A stretch of 64,000 bases of DNA from Marinobacter sp. LV10R510-11A (GCF_900215155.1 NZ_LT907980.1:1054001-1118000); one strand, 5' to 3'. Numbered from the stretch's first letter, positions 52,523-61,487 are shown. The notes: a model not told the origin generated them from the sequence alone. Numbers and translations are program-made.

Positions 52523-54243
52523 GCATCACCTCCGTCTTCGGCAATTGGGTCTTCGGCAGTAGCCTTCTTGGTTTCGGGGCCGCCCTCAACAATGATTTTA
52601 CGGAACATACCCGCCGCGGCGTGGTAAGACAGGTGACAATGGAAGGCCCACTGTCCCGGCGCATCCACCTCGGTTTCCATATAAACCGTGGTGCCCGGCT
52701 GAACGCTGACCGTATGTTTGATGGGGTTCATCTGGCCAGCGCCGACATCCAGAATGGACCACATGCCATGTAAGTGCATGGGGTGGGTCATCATGGTTTC
52801 ATTCACAAACTTGAAACGGACCCGTTCGCCGTATTGCAGTCGAATGGGGTCGGCATCTTCGTATTTGACGCCATTAATGCTCCAGATATAGCGTTCCATG
52901 TTCCCGGTAAGACGCAATTCGATTTCCCGGGAGGCCTCACGGTCCTCAAAGAGTGGTTCCTGGGCTCTCAGATCCGCATAAGACAGGAACTTGCCCCCAT
53001 TGGCCGCCTCCGGGAGTAAACCACTGCCCTTTGCGTAGAAAGGATCGCTTCCATCTCCTCCAGACATGTCCATGGCGGAATGATCCATGCCTTCCATTTT
53101 GGTGTGATCCATTCCCTCCATTCCTTCCATATTCCCCATGCTGCCATGATCCATACCTTCCATACCTTCCATACCTTCCATGCTGCCGTGATCCATACCA
53201 GGCATGCCACTCATGTCTGCCATGGTCAAACGGGCCGGCTCACGCAATTCTGGCACCGCAGCGACCATCCCCGCCTCAGGCGCCAGTGTTCCTCTCGCAT
53301 ATCCTGAGCGTCCCATGGATTCGGCAAAAATCGTGTAAGCCTGTTCCTCTCTGGGCCGCACGATGACGTCGAAGGTTTCTGCCACACCAATGCGGAACTC
53401 ATCCACACTGACCGGCTGCACATTATTGCCATCCGCCTGTACAACGGTCATTTCCAGACCCGGAATACGGATATCAAAATAGGTCATGGCTGAGGAGTTA
53501 ATAAAACGCAGCCGAATCCGCTCGCCCGGCGCGAAAATGCCAGTCCAGTTCTGGTCGGGGCCTTTGCCGTTAATCAGGCCGGTGAAACCCTGCACGTCCT
53601 CGACATCCGCTTTCATCATGCGCATATCGCCCCACGCCATACGATCTTTCACGGTGGTCATCAGACCGTTTTCAGAGACGTCTGAGAAGAATTCCCCGAC
53701 AGTCTGCTGCTCACGGTTGTAATAATCCGGCATCATTTTGAGATTCCGCATAATGCGGTCGCCGGAATGCGGGTGCTTGTCCGTCAGCTGAACCACGTAA
53801 TCGCGGTTGTAACGAAACGGTTCACGGCCTTCGGCTTCAATCACAATGGCACCGTAGGCGCCATCCGGCTCCTGGAAGCCAGAGTGGCTGTGAAACCAGT
53901 AAGTGCCCGACTGTGTGATTGGGAACTTATAGGTAAAGGTTTCCCCGGGCTTGATACCTGGGAAACTGATGCCGGGCACGCCATCCTGGTTGAAAGGCAG
54001 GATCAAACCATGCCAGTGGATCGAAGTCATCTCATCAAGATTGTTGGTCACGTTGATGGAAACCTCTTCGCCTTCCTTGAAGCGCATAACCGGTCCCGGG
54101 GATTTGCCGTTGTAGCCAATACCCTCTTTGACAAAGTCGCCCGTGTCGATTTCGACCCGATCGACCGTCAAGTCGTACTCACCCGCCAAGCCCATAACAG
54201 GCAAAAGCAGGCCCAAAGTGCCTGCAAGAAAGGCCATTTTCAT
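52519..54243 (-). CDS. copA: CopA-family multicopper oxidase, second copy, with a Met-rich loop
   Basis: 574 residues from the ATG at 54243 (TAGGAGTATT site). Sec signal (ending VMGLAGEYD), not Tat. Copper ligand motifs: IHWHGLILP, FHSHSGFQ, HPMHLHG and HCHLSYHAAAGM. Residues ~340-400 hold a remarkable run of M-E-G-M and M-D-H units, encoded at 53040-53220, much longer than in the first copA. Such segments capture Cu(I) and guide it to the T1 site in CueO-type enzymes. Driven by box H via the upstream cupredoxin gene. Confidence 0.92.
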   Translation of the reverse strand: MKMAFLAGTLGLLLPVMGLAGEYDLTVDRVEIDTGDFVKEGIGYNGKSPGPVMRFKEGEEVSINVTNNLDEMTSIHWHGLILPFNQDGVPGISFPGIKPGETFTYKFPITQSGTYWFHSHSGFQEPDGAYGAIVIEAEGREPFRYNRDYVVQLTDKHPHSGDRIMRNLKMMPDYYNREQQTVGEFFSDVSENGLMTTVKDRMAWGDMRMMKADVEDVQGFTGLINGKGPDQNWTGIFAPGERIRLRFINSSAMTYFDIRIPGLEMTVVQADGNNVQPVSVDEFRIGVAETFDVIVRPREEQAYTIFAESMGRSGYARGTLAPEAGMVAAVPELREPARLTMADMSGMPGMDHGSMEGMEGMEGMDHGSMGNMEGMEGMDHTKMEGMDHSAMDMSGGDGSDPFYAKGSGLLPEAANGGKFLSYADLRAQEPLFEDREASREIELRLTGNMERYIWSINGVKYEDADPIRLQYGERVRFKFVNETMMTHPMHLHGMWSILDVGAGQMNPIKHTVSVQPGTTVYMETEVDAPGQWAFHCHLSYHAAAGMFRKIIVEGGPETKKATAEDPIAEDGGDA

Positions 54244-54330
54244 GGTCAAATACTCCTAACTACTTGATTTACAATGCTCGAAGCGCAAGCTCTCAAGCCG
54301 GCGCTTCGGTTACCTAGAGCCTGCTAACAA

Positions 54331-54864
54331 CTATTTAAAATTCACATCGCCGTACATGCCGGCCTCGTAGTGCCCTGGAACGTTGCAGGCGAATTCAATA
54401 TTTCCCTTTTCCGAGAACTTCCAAACAACTTCTTTGCTCTCGCCCGGCTCTAACAACACACTGTTGGGGTCGTCATGCTTCATGGACTGGCCGTTGCCCA
54501 TATCCATTTCCATCATGTCGTGATTGAGTTTGCCTCCCTGAATAACGCCGTGTTCTACCATCATCTTCATTTCTTTTTGATGCGCCTCATGCATGTCCGG
54601 GGTCCCGATATTGAATTCGTGCACCAGCTTCCCTTTGTTCTCAACGACAAAGCGCACCGTTTCACCTGGCTTGACCTCGATAGCTTCAGGTTCGTAGTAG
54701 TTGTCGTACATCTCCACCGTAATACTGCGACCGGCGTCCGAGGCTTTACCCGGTTCACCGCTGCTGGCGCCCTGGCCGTGCCCACCTCCGTGAGCACCAG
54801 CCCCAAGCGCTGTTACTGAAATTGACATGGCTACTGCTGCGAATACGAACTTTGATGCGCTCAT
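54331..54864 (-). CDS. Exported cupredoxin
   Basis: 177 residues from the ATG at 54864 (AGGAGAAAG site): Sec signal, Gly/His-rich linker, then a cupredoxin fold with the blue-copper ligands His in KLVHEFNIG (residue ~97), Cys in EFACNVPGH, His two residues after it, and Met in EAGMYGD. Between them is a His/Met-rich insertion (LNHDMMEMDMGNGQSMKHDD). Likely a periplasmic copper carrier that serves the oxidase of the same operon. First gene of the operon, with box H 90 bp upstream. Confidence 0.88.
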   Translation of the reverse strand: MSASKFVFAAVAMSISVTALGAGAHGGGHGQGASSGEPGKASDAGRSITVEMYDNYYEPEAIEVKPGETVRFVVENKGKLVHEFNIGTPDMHEAHQKEMKMMVEHGVIQGGKLNHDMMEMDMGNGQSMKHDDPNSVLLEPGESKEVVWKFSEKGNIEFACNVPGHYEAGMYGDVNFK

Positions 54865-54952
54865 CAAACTTTCTCCTGTGATATGGCATAGCGTGCTTTC
54901 AAAACCCAATGGGTTCATCCGACAACGTGGGCATTTGGCTAAAACGCTTGGT

Positions 54953-54984
54953 ACCATCGCTGATCAACCTGAACTCTTTCTGAA
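54953..54984 (-). promoter_or_regulatory. Tandem TTCAG box promoter H (cupredoxin-copA-copB operon)
   Basis: Read on the minus strand: TTCAG-AAAGAG-TTCAG (54984-54969), ten bases, then GATGGT (54958-54953). It is 20 bp from the divergent box I. Confidence 0.62.
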
Positions 54985-55003
54985 AATACCGAACTATTTT
55001 CAG

Positions 55004-55035
55004 TTCAGGCTGAATTCAGGTTGATGCGCGATACT
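55004..55035 (+). promoter_or_regulatory. Tandem TTCAG box promoter I (PhoPQ-like system)
   Basis: TTCAG-GCTGAA-TTCAG at 55004-55019, ten bases, then GATACT at 55030-55035. An extra TTCAG directly abuts the left side (54999-55003). The box lies in the response regulator's own promoter, suggesting autoregulation. Confidence 0.65.
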
Positions 55036-55072
55036 GCCTCGGCCTATTTTGGCGGAAAGAAGGGAACGACAA

Positions 55073-55738
55073 ATGAGATTACTGCTGGTAGAGGACGACC
55101 GATTGCTTGCCGAGGGGCTTGCCGGCCAGCTTGAGAAAGCCGGTTTCAGCGTGGATGTGACTCGTACCGCTAAAGAGGCCGTTATTCTGGGAGAGCAGGA
55201 AGACTACAAAGCAGGCGTTCTGGATCTCGGTCTGCCAGACGGAAATGGCCTGGATGTGCTGAGGAGATGGCGCACAAGCAAAGCCACTTTCCCTGTACTG
55301 ATACTGACCGCAAGGGGTGACTGGCAAGATAAAGTAAACGGCCTGAAAGCAGGCGCTGACGACTACCTGGCTAAGCCCTTTCAAACCGAAGAACTGATCG
55401 CCAGATTGAACGCCATCATGCGGAGGAGCGAAGGCAGAGTTCACTCGTCGGTGAAGGTGGGGCGTTTTGAGCTGGATGAGAATCGTCAGTGCCTGAAAGG
55501 CCAAGATGGTGCAGAACTCAGTCTGACTGGCACGGAATTCCGGCTACTGCGATGCCTGATGAGCCGGCCTGGCCATATTTTTTCCAAAGATCAGCTCATG
55601 GAGCAGCTGTACAATCTAAACGAAAGCCCAAATGACAATATCATCGAAGCCTATATCCGGCGCCTGAGAAAGCTGGTCGGGCCGGAGACTATCGCCACGC
55701 GGCGCGGCCAGGGATATCTCTTTAATGACGCTGTTTAA
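55073..55738 (+). CDS. PhoP-like OmpR-family response regulator, copper module
   Basis: 221 residues from the ATG at 55073 (AGAAGGGA site). Receiver: acidic pair EDDR, phospho-acceptor Asp in AGVLDLGLPDGNG (residue ~50), Lys in YLAKPFQTEEL; the segment TARGDWQDKVNGLKAGADDY resembles PhoP. Winged-helix C-terminus (EAYIRRLRKLVGPETI ... RRGQGY). Best candidate for the protein that binds the TTCAG boxes, since box I is its own promoter and box H the adjacent copper operon. Overlaps the kinase by 14 bp. Confidence 0.9.
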   Translation: MRLLLVEDDRLLAEGLAGQLEKAGFSVDVTRTAKEAVILGEQEDYKAGVLDLGLPDGNGLDVLRRWRTSKATFPVLILTARGDWQDKVNGLKAGADDYLAKPFQTEELIARLNAIMRRSEGRVHSSVKVGRFELDENRQCLKGQDGAELSLTGTEFRLLRCLMSRPGHIFSKDQLMEQLYNLNESPNDNIIEAYIRRLRKLVGPETIATRRGQGYLFNDAV

Positions 55739-57059
55739 AAAGCCAGTATCGGTAAAAGGAGCGCTCCTACTCCTGCTGTTGCCCGCAGGTATTGGCCTGA
55801 TGGCTATCGCATGGCTTGTACACGGGTTACTTTTGGAAAGGATGTCTCGGGAGTTTGTAGAAAGCCGCCTCAAAGACGAAGTGGCCTTCCTGGAACACCA
55901 TATTCGTCAAGCCGAAGGCAAAATAGACATGCTTCAGACCGGTGACTATTTTGAGGAGGTATTTCACCATGCCTTTGCTATCCAGTCCCCGAATCAAACG
56001 GTCATATCTCCGCAATCGTGGCACCCACTGATAAGCCCTTTGCTGCAATCTGGCGAACAGCAAGGTATCGAGGTACACAATGCGAAGGTACCCGACTTGC
56101 CTTCCGACATTCTCGCCTATCGAAAATCATTTTTTGTAAAAGACACCCCTATTACGGTCATCGTTTCAGAGGATATGGGTGCGCTGCAAAACAGCCAGGC
56201 AGAGCTGCATGCATGGACAGCAATCGTATCGATCTTACTGATCTTTTTACTTGTGGGGATTATCTGGTTTGGTATTAACCTGTCAATGCGGCCCGTGGTT
56301 TCGCTGCAGGCCGCTCTCAAACGATTACAGAGCGGGGAAATATCCCGGATCAACGCACAGGCTCCGGAAGAATTCCGGCCATTGGTGCAGCAACTCAATC
56401 AACTGCTGGATTCTCTGGATCAACGGCTTGAGCGCTCCCGGGAAGCGCTTGCAAACCTGTCTCACAGTGTCAAAACGCCCATCGCGGCCGTTAGACAAGT
56501 TCTCGAAGATACCAGCCGCCCGCTTGATAACGACCTGAGGCATGAGATGGGATCGCGGCTTGGTGATATCGACCGGCAGTTGGAAGCGGAAATGCGGCGC
56601 AGTCAGTTTGCCGGGCCGCAGATCGGTAAAAGTGCATATCCCGTCAAGCAAGCCCGGGATCTTTTATGGATGCTGGGCCGGCTTTACCCGGAACGATCAT
56701 TCGAACTATCGACCTCCCTCACCGATGAATCTCGCTGGCCGATTGAGGAGCATGATCTAAACGAAATATTGGGGAATTTACTCGATAATGCCGGAAAATG
56801 GTCCGCAGAATGCGTTGAACTCTCTTTAGAACAGCGTAATGGTTCGGCGCAGATCATTGTAACTGACGACGGCTCCGGGGTTGCAGAGGATAAAAGGATG
56901 CACTTGGGCCAGAGAGGGCGGCGGCTCGATGAACAAACTCCCGGTCATGGGCTTGGTCTTGCTATCGTTCGTGAGATTGTTGGTCGTTATGGAGGTGATA
57001 CCTCTTTTTCAAATGGGTCAAAAGGAGGCTTGAAAGTACTGATCGAAATAGACCTGTAA
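55725..57059 (+). CDS. PhoQ-like sensor histidine kinase, copper module
   Basis: 444 residues: helices at ~12-35 and ~160-182 flank a ~125-residue periplasmic sensor. The dimerisation His is in LSHSVKTPIAAVRQVL (residue ~248), the unusual H-S-x-K form shared with PhoQ, rather than HELRTP. ATP-binding motifs LGNLLDNAGKWSAECV and DDGSGVAEDK follow. I see no His/Met cluster in the sensor domain, so a direct copper-binding site is not obvious. Confidence 0.9.
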   Translation: MTLFKKPVSVKGALLLLLLPAGIGLMAIAWLVHGLLLERMSREFVESRLKDEVAFLEHHIRQAEGKIDMLQTGDYFEEVFHHAFAIQSPNQTVISPQSWHPLISPLLQSGEQQGIEVHNAKVPDLPSDILAYRKSFFVKDTPITVIVSEDMGALQNSQAELHAWTAIVSILLIFLLVGIIWFGINLSMRPVVSLQAALKRLQSGEISRINAQAPEEFRPLVQQLNQLLDSLDQRLERSREALANLSHSVKTPIAAVRQVLEDTSRPLDNDLRHEMGSRLGDIDRQLEAEMRRSQFAGPQIGKSAYPVKQARDLLWMLGRLYPERSFELSTSLTDESRWPIEEHDLNEILGNLLDNAGKWSAECVELSLEQRNGSAQIIVTDDGSGVAEDKRMHLGQRGRRLDEQTPGHGLGLAIVREIVGRYGGDTSFSNGSKGGLKVLIEIDL

Positions 57060-57119
57060 ATCAGCACATTAATCTCGTTAAGGATCTGGGGTGACGGGGT
57101 GTGACCACCACACCGGCGC

Positions 57120-58406
57120 TCAGCGAAACTCAAGAAATTCCTGATGAAAGCGTAATGAAACGGCCTGTTGCTTCAGTCCGCTTCGCAGGGCTTTTGCGAG
57201 GCCTTGTGGCCCGCAGAACCAGATATCCACTTTGGAGTTATGGATTTGTAGTTGGTTCGCGGTCAATCGCTGCCCCTGCATACTATCGTGGATGTGCAGT
57301 GCTATGTCAGGAAGTTTCTTCGTCAGTTGTTGCACACGAGTCAAAATTGGATCATTCGCCGCACCGGCGGTGCAGTAATGAAGCGTGACTGCAGGACGCT
57401 CTTGCTCGGCATTGATCAGGCGGCTCTCCAGTGCTGCCAGAAACGGTGTGATACCGATGCCGCCGGCCACCCAGATCTGCTGGGCATTTTTTCTGCCGCT
57501 GTCGAGATTAAAACGACCATAGGGACCTTCGAGCGTAACAGCCTGACCACTGTGTAGCTGCTGCGGGATCTTGCGGGTGTAGTCTCCCAACGCCTTGATC
57601 TGAAAACTGAGCAGACCGCTGGTATTGTCCGCACAGGACAGACTGAAAGGGTGTGCCCCTTCGATCCGATCGAAGGTCACCAGGGCGAATTGTCCGGCTC
57701 GGTGCCCGGGCCAGCTGTTGCCCATGTCGCAGACGACTTCGGTGATGTTCGCCGATGTCCGCTTGACGGCCTGAACCAGCCCCTTGTAGCGGCGACTCCT
57801 TCCGATTTGTCCCGTCAGCGATTGCAGGCTCGCGATGGCACCGCCCACCATTAATAATGCCATCAGCCAGCCGATGGGTTGTTGCCACCACTGCAGCGGA
57901 GCCAACAATACGGCATGTGCGGCCAGTGCCAGATAAATCAGCGGCATCACTCTGTGCAGGTAACGCCAGTAACCGTAGGGCACCCAGCGAATCAGGGTAA
58001 TGACAACCAGAAACACCAGCAGATACAGGCCGGGTTCGCCTAGGTCTTCAGCGCCATCCTGAAGACTGTCCAGCAAGCCCGAAAAGTTGGCTTCCTTTAA
58101 GCCCCGATCGGTTCCAAACAGGGCTTCGAGAGCATCATCCGCCATTTCGATCAGCCAGTGTGCCAGGGCAAAAATGACTGCCAGAATGCCGGTGCATTTA
58201 TGCAGCTGGTACATTCTGTCCAGACCACCTAGCGGAGATTCCAGCCATCCAGGTCGGGTAGCCAGCAGCATAGTGATGGACATGAAATTGATGGCAAGGT
58301 AGCCATTGAGCGTCAGTAAGTGCTCATAACTGAGCCCAGGGGTCCAGAAACTGAGCTGAACCGCCAACAGCAGAAAAAGGGTGACACTGGTACGTAGGTT
58401 GGGCAC
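57120..58406 (-). CDS. Ferric-reductase-like membrane flavohaem oxidoreductase
   Basis: 428 residues from a GTG at 58406 (CGGAG site); the open frame continues upstream, but box L lies there. Six N-terminal helices with haem-ligand candidate histidines (KCTGILAVIFALAHWL and WRYLHRVMPLIYLALAAHAV), then an FAD-binding region (HRAGQFALVTFDRIEGAHPF) and an NAD-binding region (QIWVAGGIGITPFLAALESR, ending with FCGPQGLAKALR). It moves electrons from NAD(P)H across the membrane, as in ferric or cupric reductases. Divergent functions are possible. Confidence 0.87.
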   Translation of the reverse strand: MPNLRTSVTLFLLLAVQLSFWTPGLSYEHLLTLNGYLAINFMSITMLLATRPGWLESPLGGLDRMYQLHKCTGILAVIFALAHWLIEMADDALEALFGTDRGLKEANFSGLLDSLQDGAEDLGEPGLYLLVFLVVITLIRWVPYGYWRYLHRVMPLIYLALAAHAVLLAPLQWWQQPIGWLMALLMVGGAIASLQSLTGQIGRSRRYKGLVQAVKRTSANITEVVCDMGNSWPGHRAGQFALVTFDRIEGAHPFSLSCADNTSGLLSFQIKALGDYTRKIPQQLHSGQAVTLEGPYGRFNLDSGRKNAQQIWVAGGIGITPFLAALESRLINAEQERPAVTLHYCTAGAANDPILTRVQQLTKKLPDIALHIHDSMQGQRLTANQLQIHNSKVDIWFCGPQGLAKALRSGLKQQAVSLRFHQEFLEFR

Positions 58407-58433
58407 AAACAAACTCCGACTGGGTTTGTTTGA

Positions 58434-58465
58434 ATTCTGCAGGGTTAACCTGACACCAGCCTTAA
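58434..58465 (-). promoter_or_regulatory. Variant box promoter L (ferric-reductase-like gene)
   Basis: Read on the minus strand: TTAAG-GCTGGT-GTCAG (58465-58450), ten bases, then CAGAAT (58439-58434). Least conserved of the set. Its position supports the GTG start at 58406. Confidence 0.4.
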
Positions 58466-58476
58466 AGGTCCGGTTT

Positions 58477-59808
58477 TCATTCGACCACAGTAATATTAAG
58501 TTCGGCTTCAAAGCCGTCGCTCTGGCCTGAGGCTGGCGATCGGAGGTTCAGGGTAATGCCCGCACCACTGGCAATGGCTTCCACAATCGCAAGCCCGATG
58601 CCGGATCCCACTGTGTTTGTGTCAGAGCGGACAAACCGGTTTCGCAGCAAGGCGAGTTTCTCCGGCGATACAATCTCACCGTGATTAACCACGCGAAGGA
58701 TACCGTCGCCTGCCAGGCTAATGTTCACAGGTTTATGGTCCGTGCCGTGCCTGAGAGCGTTCTCGGTCAGATTTCTTACCAGGATGGCGAAGGCATCAGG
58801 GTCAAGTAACGATGTAACGCCATTGTCAGGCAGGTTGAGCACAATTTGACCGGGCGCCTGGTGCTCATAATCGCTGGCGATCATTCGGAGTATGGGTACA
58901 AGGTTGTTAGGGGTTTCTGACAAGGCGCTGCCGCCCTCAGCCTTCGCCAGTTCCAGCAGCTTTTCCGACAGCCTGGAGAGGGTGCGAAGAGACGTTTCAA
59001 TCTCGCCAGCTTGCGTTTTAACTTTAACGTCCTGTGTTTCAGTCTTTAACCGCTGGAGCTTGGCCAGCGCAGTGGCCAGTGGCGTTCGCAATTCATGGGC
59101 GCTGTTGGCAGTAAAACTGCGCTCGGCCTCAAGTGCGCGGCGCAGTCGTTCCAGCAAACGGTTCACTGAGATCATGATGGGTTCAAACTCTTCCGGCAGA
59201 CGATCGACGGCTACCGGAGAAAGATCGCCACCACCACGAATTTCGATCGATTGTTGTAATAGAACAACCCTGCGAAGAGAGCGTTTTATCACCCACCACA
59301 CGCCGACCAGGCTGATGGGAATCAGCAGTATGAGTGGCAGAAGTAATGCAAGGCTCGTTTCCAGCACGGCTTCGCGCCTATGACCTAAAGGTTCGGCCAC
59401 TTCAATGTATAGAGTTTCGCTGATGGCGGGCTCCCCGTATATCCGGTGAGTCGCCGTTTCGGAGAAGCCTTCTCGCGGAATGGCGCCAAAAAATTGGGGA
59501 TCCGCGTCGTGGGATTGCAGCAGGAGCTTGCCTGACTTATCACGAACTAGATAAGTGAGATACTCGTCATGCTCCTTCAGGGCTAATGCCCGCTCCAAGC
59601 CTAGATTCCCTTCCCTGTTCAGTATGTCAGTCACAGCTAACGGCAGAATACGCTGCGCTGTTTCCTCCAACGCACTGTCGAACACCTCGTTCATTTCGTG
59701 CCGAGCGACCAAGCCTGACGCAATAACGCCCAACAGCCAGAGCAAGGTCACGCCGATGGTGAGCCAGGTGCCAAGCGTTTTTTGCAAGCTGGTTTTAGTG
59801 CTCATCAA
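58477..59808 (-). CDS. QseC-like sensor histidine kinase, redox module
   Basis: 443 residues: two membrane helices (near ~15-35 and ~155-175) around a ~115-residue periplasmic domain; His box NSAHELRTPLATALAKLQRL (residue ~242); N box LVRNLTENALRHGTDH; G-box VGSGIGLAIVEAI. Layout and sequence style fit the QseC/TctE/PmrB group. It overlaps its response regulator by 14 bp. Confidence 0.88.
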   Translation of the reverse strand: MMSTKTSLQKTLGTWLTIGVTLLWLLGVIASGLVARHEMNEVFDSALEETAQRILPLAVTDILNREGNLGLERALALKEHDEYLTYLVRDKSGKLLLQSHDADPQFFGAIPREGFSETATHRIYGEPAISETLYIEVAEPLGHRREAVLETSLALLLPLILLIPISLVGVWWVIKRSLRRVVLLQQSIEIRGGGDLSPVAVDRLPEEFEPIMISVNRLLERLRRALEAERSFTANSAHELRTPLATALAKLQRLKTETQDVKVKTQAGEIETSLRTLSRLSEKLLELAKAEGGSALSETPNNLVPILRMIASDYEHQAPGQIVLNLPDNGVTSLLDPDAFAILVRNLTENALRHGTDHKPVNISLAGDGILRVVNHGEIVSPEKLALLRNRFVRSDTNTVGSGIGLAIVEAIASGAGITLNLRSPASGQSDGFEAELNITVVE

Positions 59809-60460
59809 GTTCCAACCGGTAACCCATGCCTCTGACGGTCACTATGGCATCTCGCCCCAGTTTTTTGCGTAGCCGGCTGATGTAAACCTCAATGGTATTA
59901 CTTTCAATTTCGGCCCCGAATTCGTACAGCCGATCTTCAAGCTGAGCCCGCGATAGCAGTATTCCCGGGCGCTGTAGAAAACCCTCGAATAGTGCCCATT
60001 CCCGTGCCGTAAGCTCCACCGGCTGACCGTTGCGGCTAATGCGGTGGTCACCAAGATCTATTTCAAGGTTTCCAACACGCACCAGGGGATTTGGATTGCC
60101 ACGGTAGCGTCGTGCCACGGCGGCCACCCGAGCAGAAAGTTCAGATAAATCAAAAGGTTTCACCAGATAATCGTCGGCCCCGGCATTCAGCCCTGCAATG
60201 CGGTCTGACACCTGGTCCCTGGCGGTCAGAATAATCACGGGTGTGGCATCGCCGGTTGCCCGCAGTTTTTTCAAAAAATCAAAACCGTGGCCATCCGGCA
60301 GCATCAGGTCGAGCAAAATCAGATTATAAGCGGTGGTTTTCACGCTGGTATCAGCAAAACCCAAGCTCTGCACCCAATCCACGGCATGTCCATCTTCGCT
60401 GATCTGATCCCGCACGGCCTCACCCAACCCGGTTGTATCCTCAACCAACAATACCCGCAT
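59795..60460 (-). CDS. QseB-like OmpR-family response regulator, redox module
   Basis: 221 residues: acidic pocket VEDTTG (Glu-Asp), acceptor Asp in LILLDLMLPDGHG (residue ~51), Lys in YLVKPFDLSEL, and a winged helix (ISRNGQPVELTAREWALFEG ... NTIEVYISRLRKKLG). Likely reads the variant GTCAG-type boxes J, K and L that front this operon, the PepSY operon and the reductase gene. Confidence 0.9.
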   Translation of the reverse strand: MRVLLVEDTTGLGEAVRDQISEDGHAVDWVQSLGFADTSVKTTAYNLILLDLMLPDGHGFDFLKKLRATGDATPVIILTARDQVSDRIAGLNAGADDYLVKPFDLSELSARVAAVARRYRGNPNPLVRVGNLEIDLGDHRISRNGQPVELTAREWALFEGFLQRPGILLSRAQLEDRLYEFGAEIESNTIEVYISRLRKKLGRDAIVTVRGMGYRLELDEH

Positions 60461-60491
60461 ATTTCACCCTTCGCCTAGTCCTGACTAAAAG

Positions 60492-60523
60492 ATACTACAG
60501 CCGCTACCTGACCGCAGCCTGAA
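60492..60523 (-). promoter_or_regulatory. Variant box promoter K (QseBC-like operon)
   Basis: Minus strand: TTCAG-GCTGCG-GTCAG (60523-60508), ten bases, then TAGTAT (60497-60492), a good -10. It fronts the regulator's own operon. Confidence 0.62.
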
Positions 60524-60538
60524 ACCGCATTGCTACCG

Positions 60539-60570
60539 TTCAGGCCAGTGTCAGGTTAGAGCCCTAAGAT
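60539..60570 (+). promoter_or_regulatory. Variant box promoter J (PepSY operon)
   Basis: TTCAG-GCCAGT-GTCAG at 60539-60554, ten bases, then TAAGAT at 60565-60570. It lies 15 bp from box K in opposite orientation and 30 bp before the PepSY gene. Confidence 0.65.
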
Positions 60571-60600
60571 GGTTTAAACGCATTCAACGGGAGACATGCG

Positions 60601-60996
60601 ATGAATATAAAACCCATTGTTATCACATTTTCGTTGCTGCTAATGAGCAGCAACGCCTTGGCTGACGATGATTGCGATGACCCGGTTGCCGGATGGCAGC
60701 CCCGGGAGAATCTCCGGAAACAGCTTGAATCGGAAGGTTGGACGGTTTTCCGCATCAAGGTGAATGACGGCTGTTACGAAGTCAAAGGAAGGGATCCAGA
60801 TGGTCATCGGGTGGAAGCTGAGTACTCGCCGGCGACCTTTGAGCTGATGGAAATGGAGCGGGAGGATGACGACGACGATTACGATGATGATGATGACCAT
60901 CGTGACAAATCACGGAACTACAGCGAACCGACCAACGAAGAACGGGGGTCGCGTAAGGGCATCGTCAAAGGCCGCCCCAGCGTCACTGTTGAGTAA
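60601..60996 (+). CDS. Periplasmic PepSY-domain protein
   Basis: 131 residues: Sec signal (to SSNALADDD), then a PepSY domain (LRKQLESEGWTVFRIKVNDG, then CYEVKGRDPDG, residues ~37-85), then an extremely acidic run of Asp and Glu near residues 90-103. Two cysteines (residues ~23 and 60) could form a disulfide. PepSY proteins of this class occur with ferric or cupric reductases, and the acidic run may bind metal. First gene of a three-gene operon. Confidence 0.85.
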   Translation: MNIKPIVITFSLLLMSSNALADDDCDDPVAGWQPRENLRKQLESEGWTVFRIKVNDGCYEVKGRDPDGHRVEAEYSPATFELMEMEREDDDDDYDDDDDHRDKSRNYSEPTNEERGSRKGIVKGRPSVTVE

Positions 60997-61013
60997 TTAA
61001 AGGAGATTGCATC

Positions 61014-61487
61014 ATGAAAAAGATTCTCTTAGCTCTGGGCCTTGCGGCTGCCATGGCAATACCGGCCTACGCACAGGCTCGGGAAGTTACCTTCACCACA
61101 CAACTGAGCGATTATGGCGGTGACGGAGCTTACCTCGCGCTCTATCTCACCGATGCCGATGGCCAATACCATGGGACTCTCTGGGTTGCCGGTGAGAAGA
61201 GTAAATACTACAAGCATTTACGCGACTGGGCCCGGGGAAGTGGCCTGAACCAGGCTGAATACGATGGCCTGACCGGTGCCAGCGTGACCAGCGGGCGCAC
61301 CCTGAACGTGACGCTGGAACTTGAGGACGCACTGATCGACGCCGGGTACCAGGTTCGTGTGGACACCGCCGTTGAAGATATGCGTGACAACCGTTCAGAT
61401 GTGGTGGCCCCTCTGACCACTGAAGGTTCTGGTAAGTCGGTTTCTGGCCGTGGCTATGTCCAGTCTTTTGTTTATGAACTCAAGTAA
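61014..61487 (+). CDS. DUF2271 exported protein
   Basis: 157 residues: Sec signal (to AYAQAREV), then the DUF2271 fold (YLALYLTDADGQYHGTLWVA and GASVTSGRTLNVTLELEDAL). Seventeen bases after the PepSY gene. DUF2271 proteins commonly sit with PepSY-type reductases and flavin-transferase genes; their role is unproven. Strong AAAGGAGAT site. Confidence 0.85.
   Translation: MKKILLALGLAAAMAIPAYAQAREVTFTTQLSDYGGDGAYLALYLTDADGQYHGTLWVAGEKSKYYKHLRDWARGSGLNQAEYDGLTGASVTSGRTLNVTLELEDALIDAGYQVRVDTAVEDMRDNRSDVVAPLTTEGSGKSVSGRGYVQSFVYELK

Noticed and set aside
53040..53220. Tandem DNA repeats considered as a CRISPR array
   Set aside because: They are short, unspaced and encode the in-frame Met-rich loop of the oxidase; there are no unique spacers.
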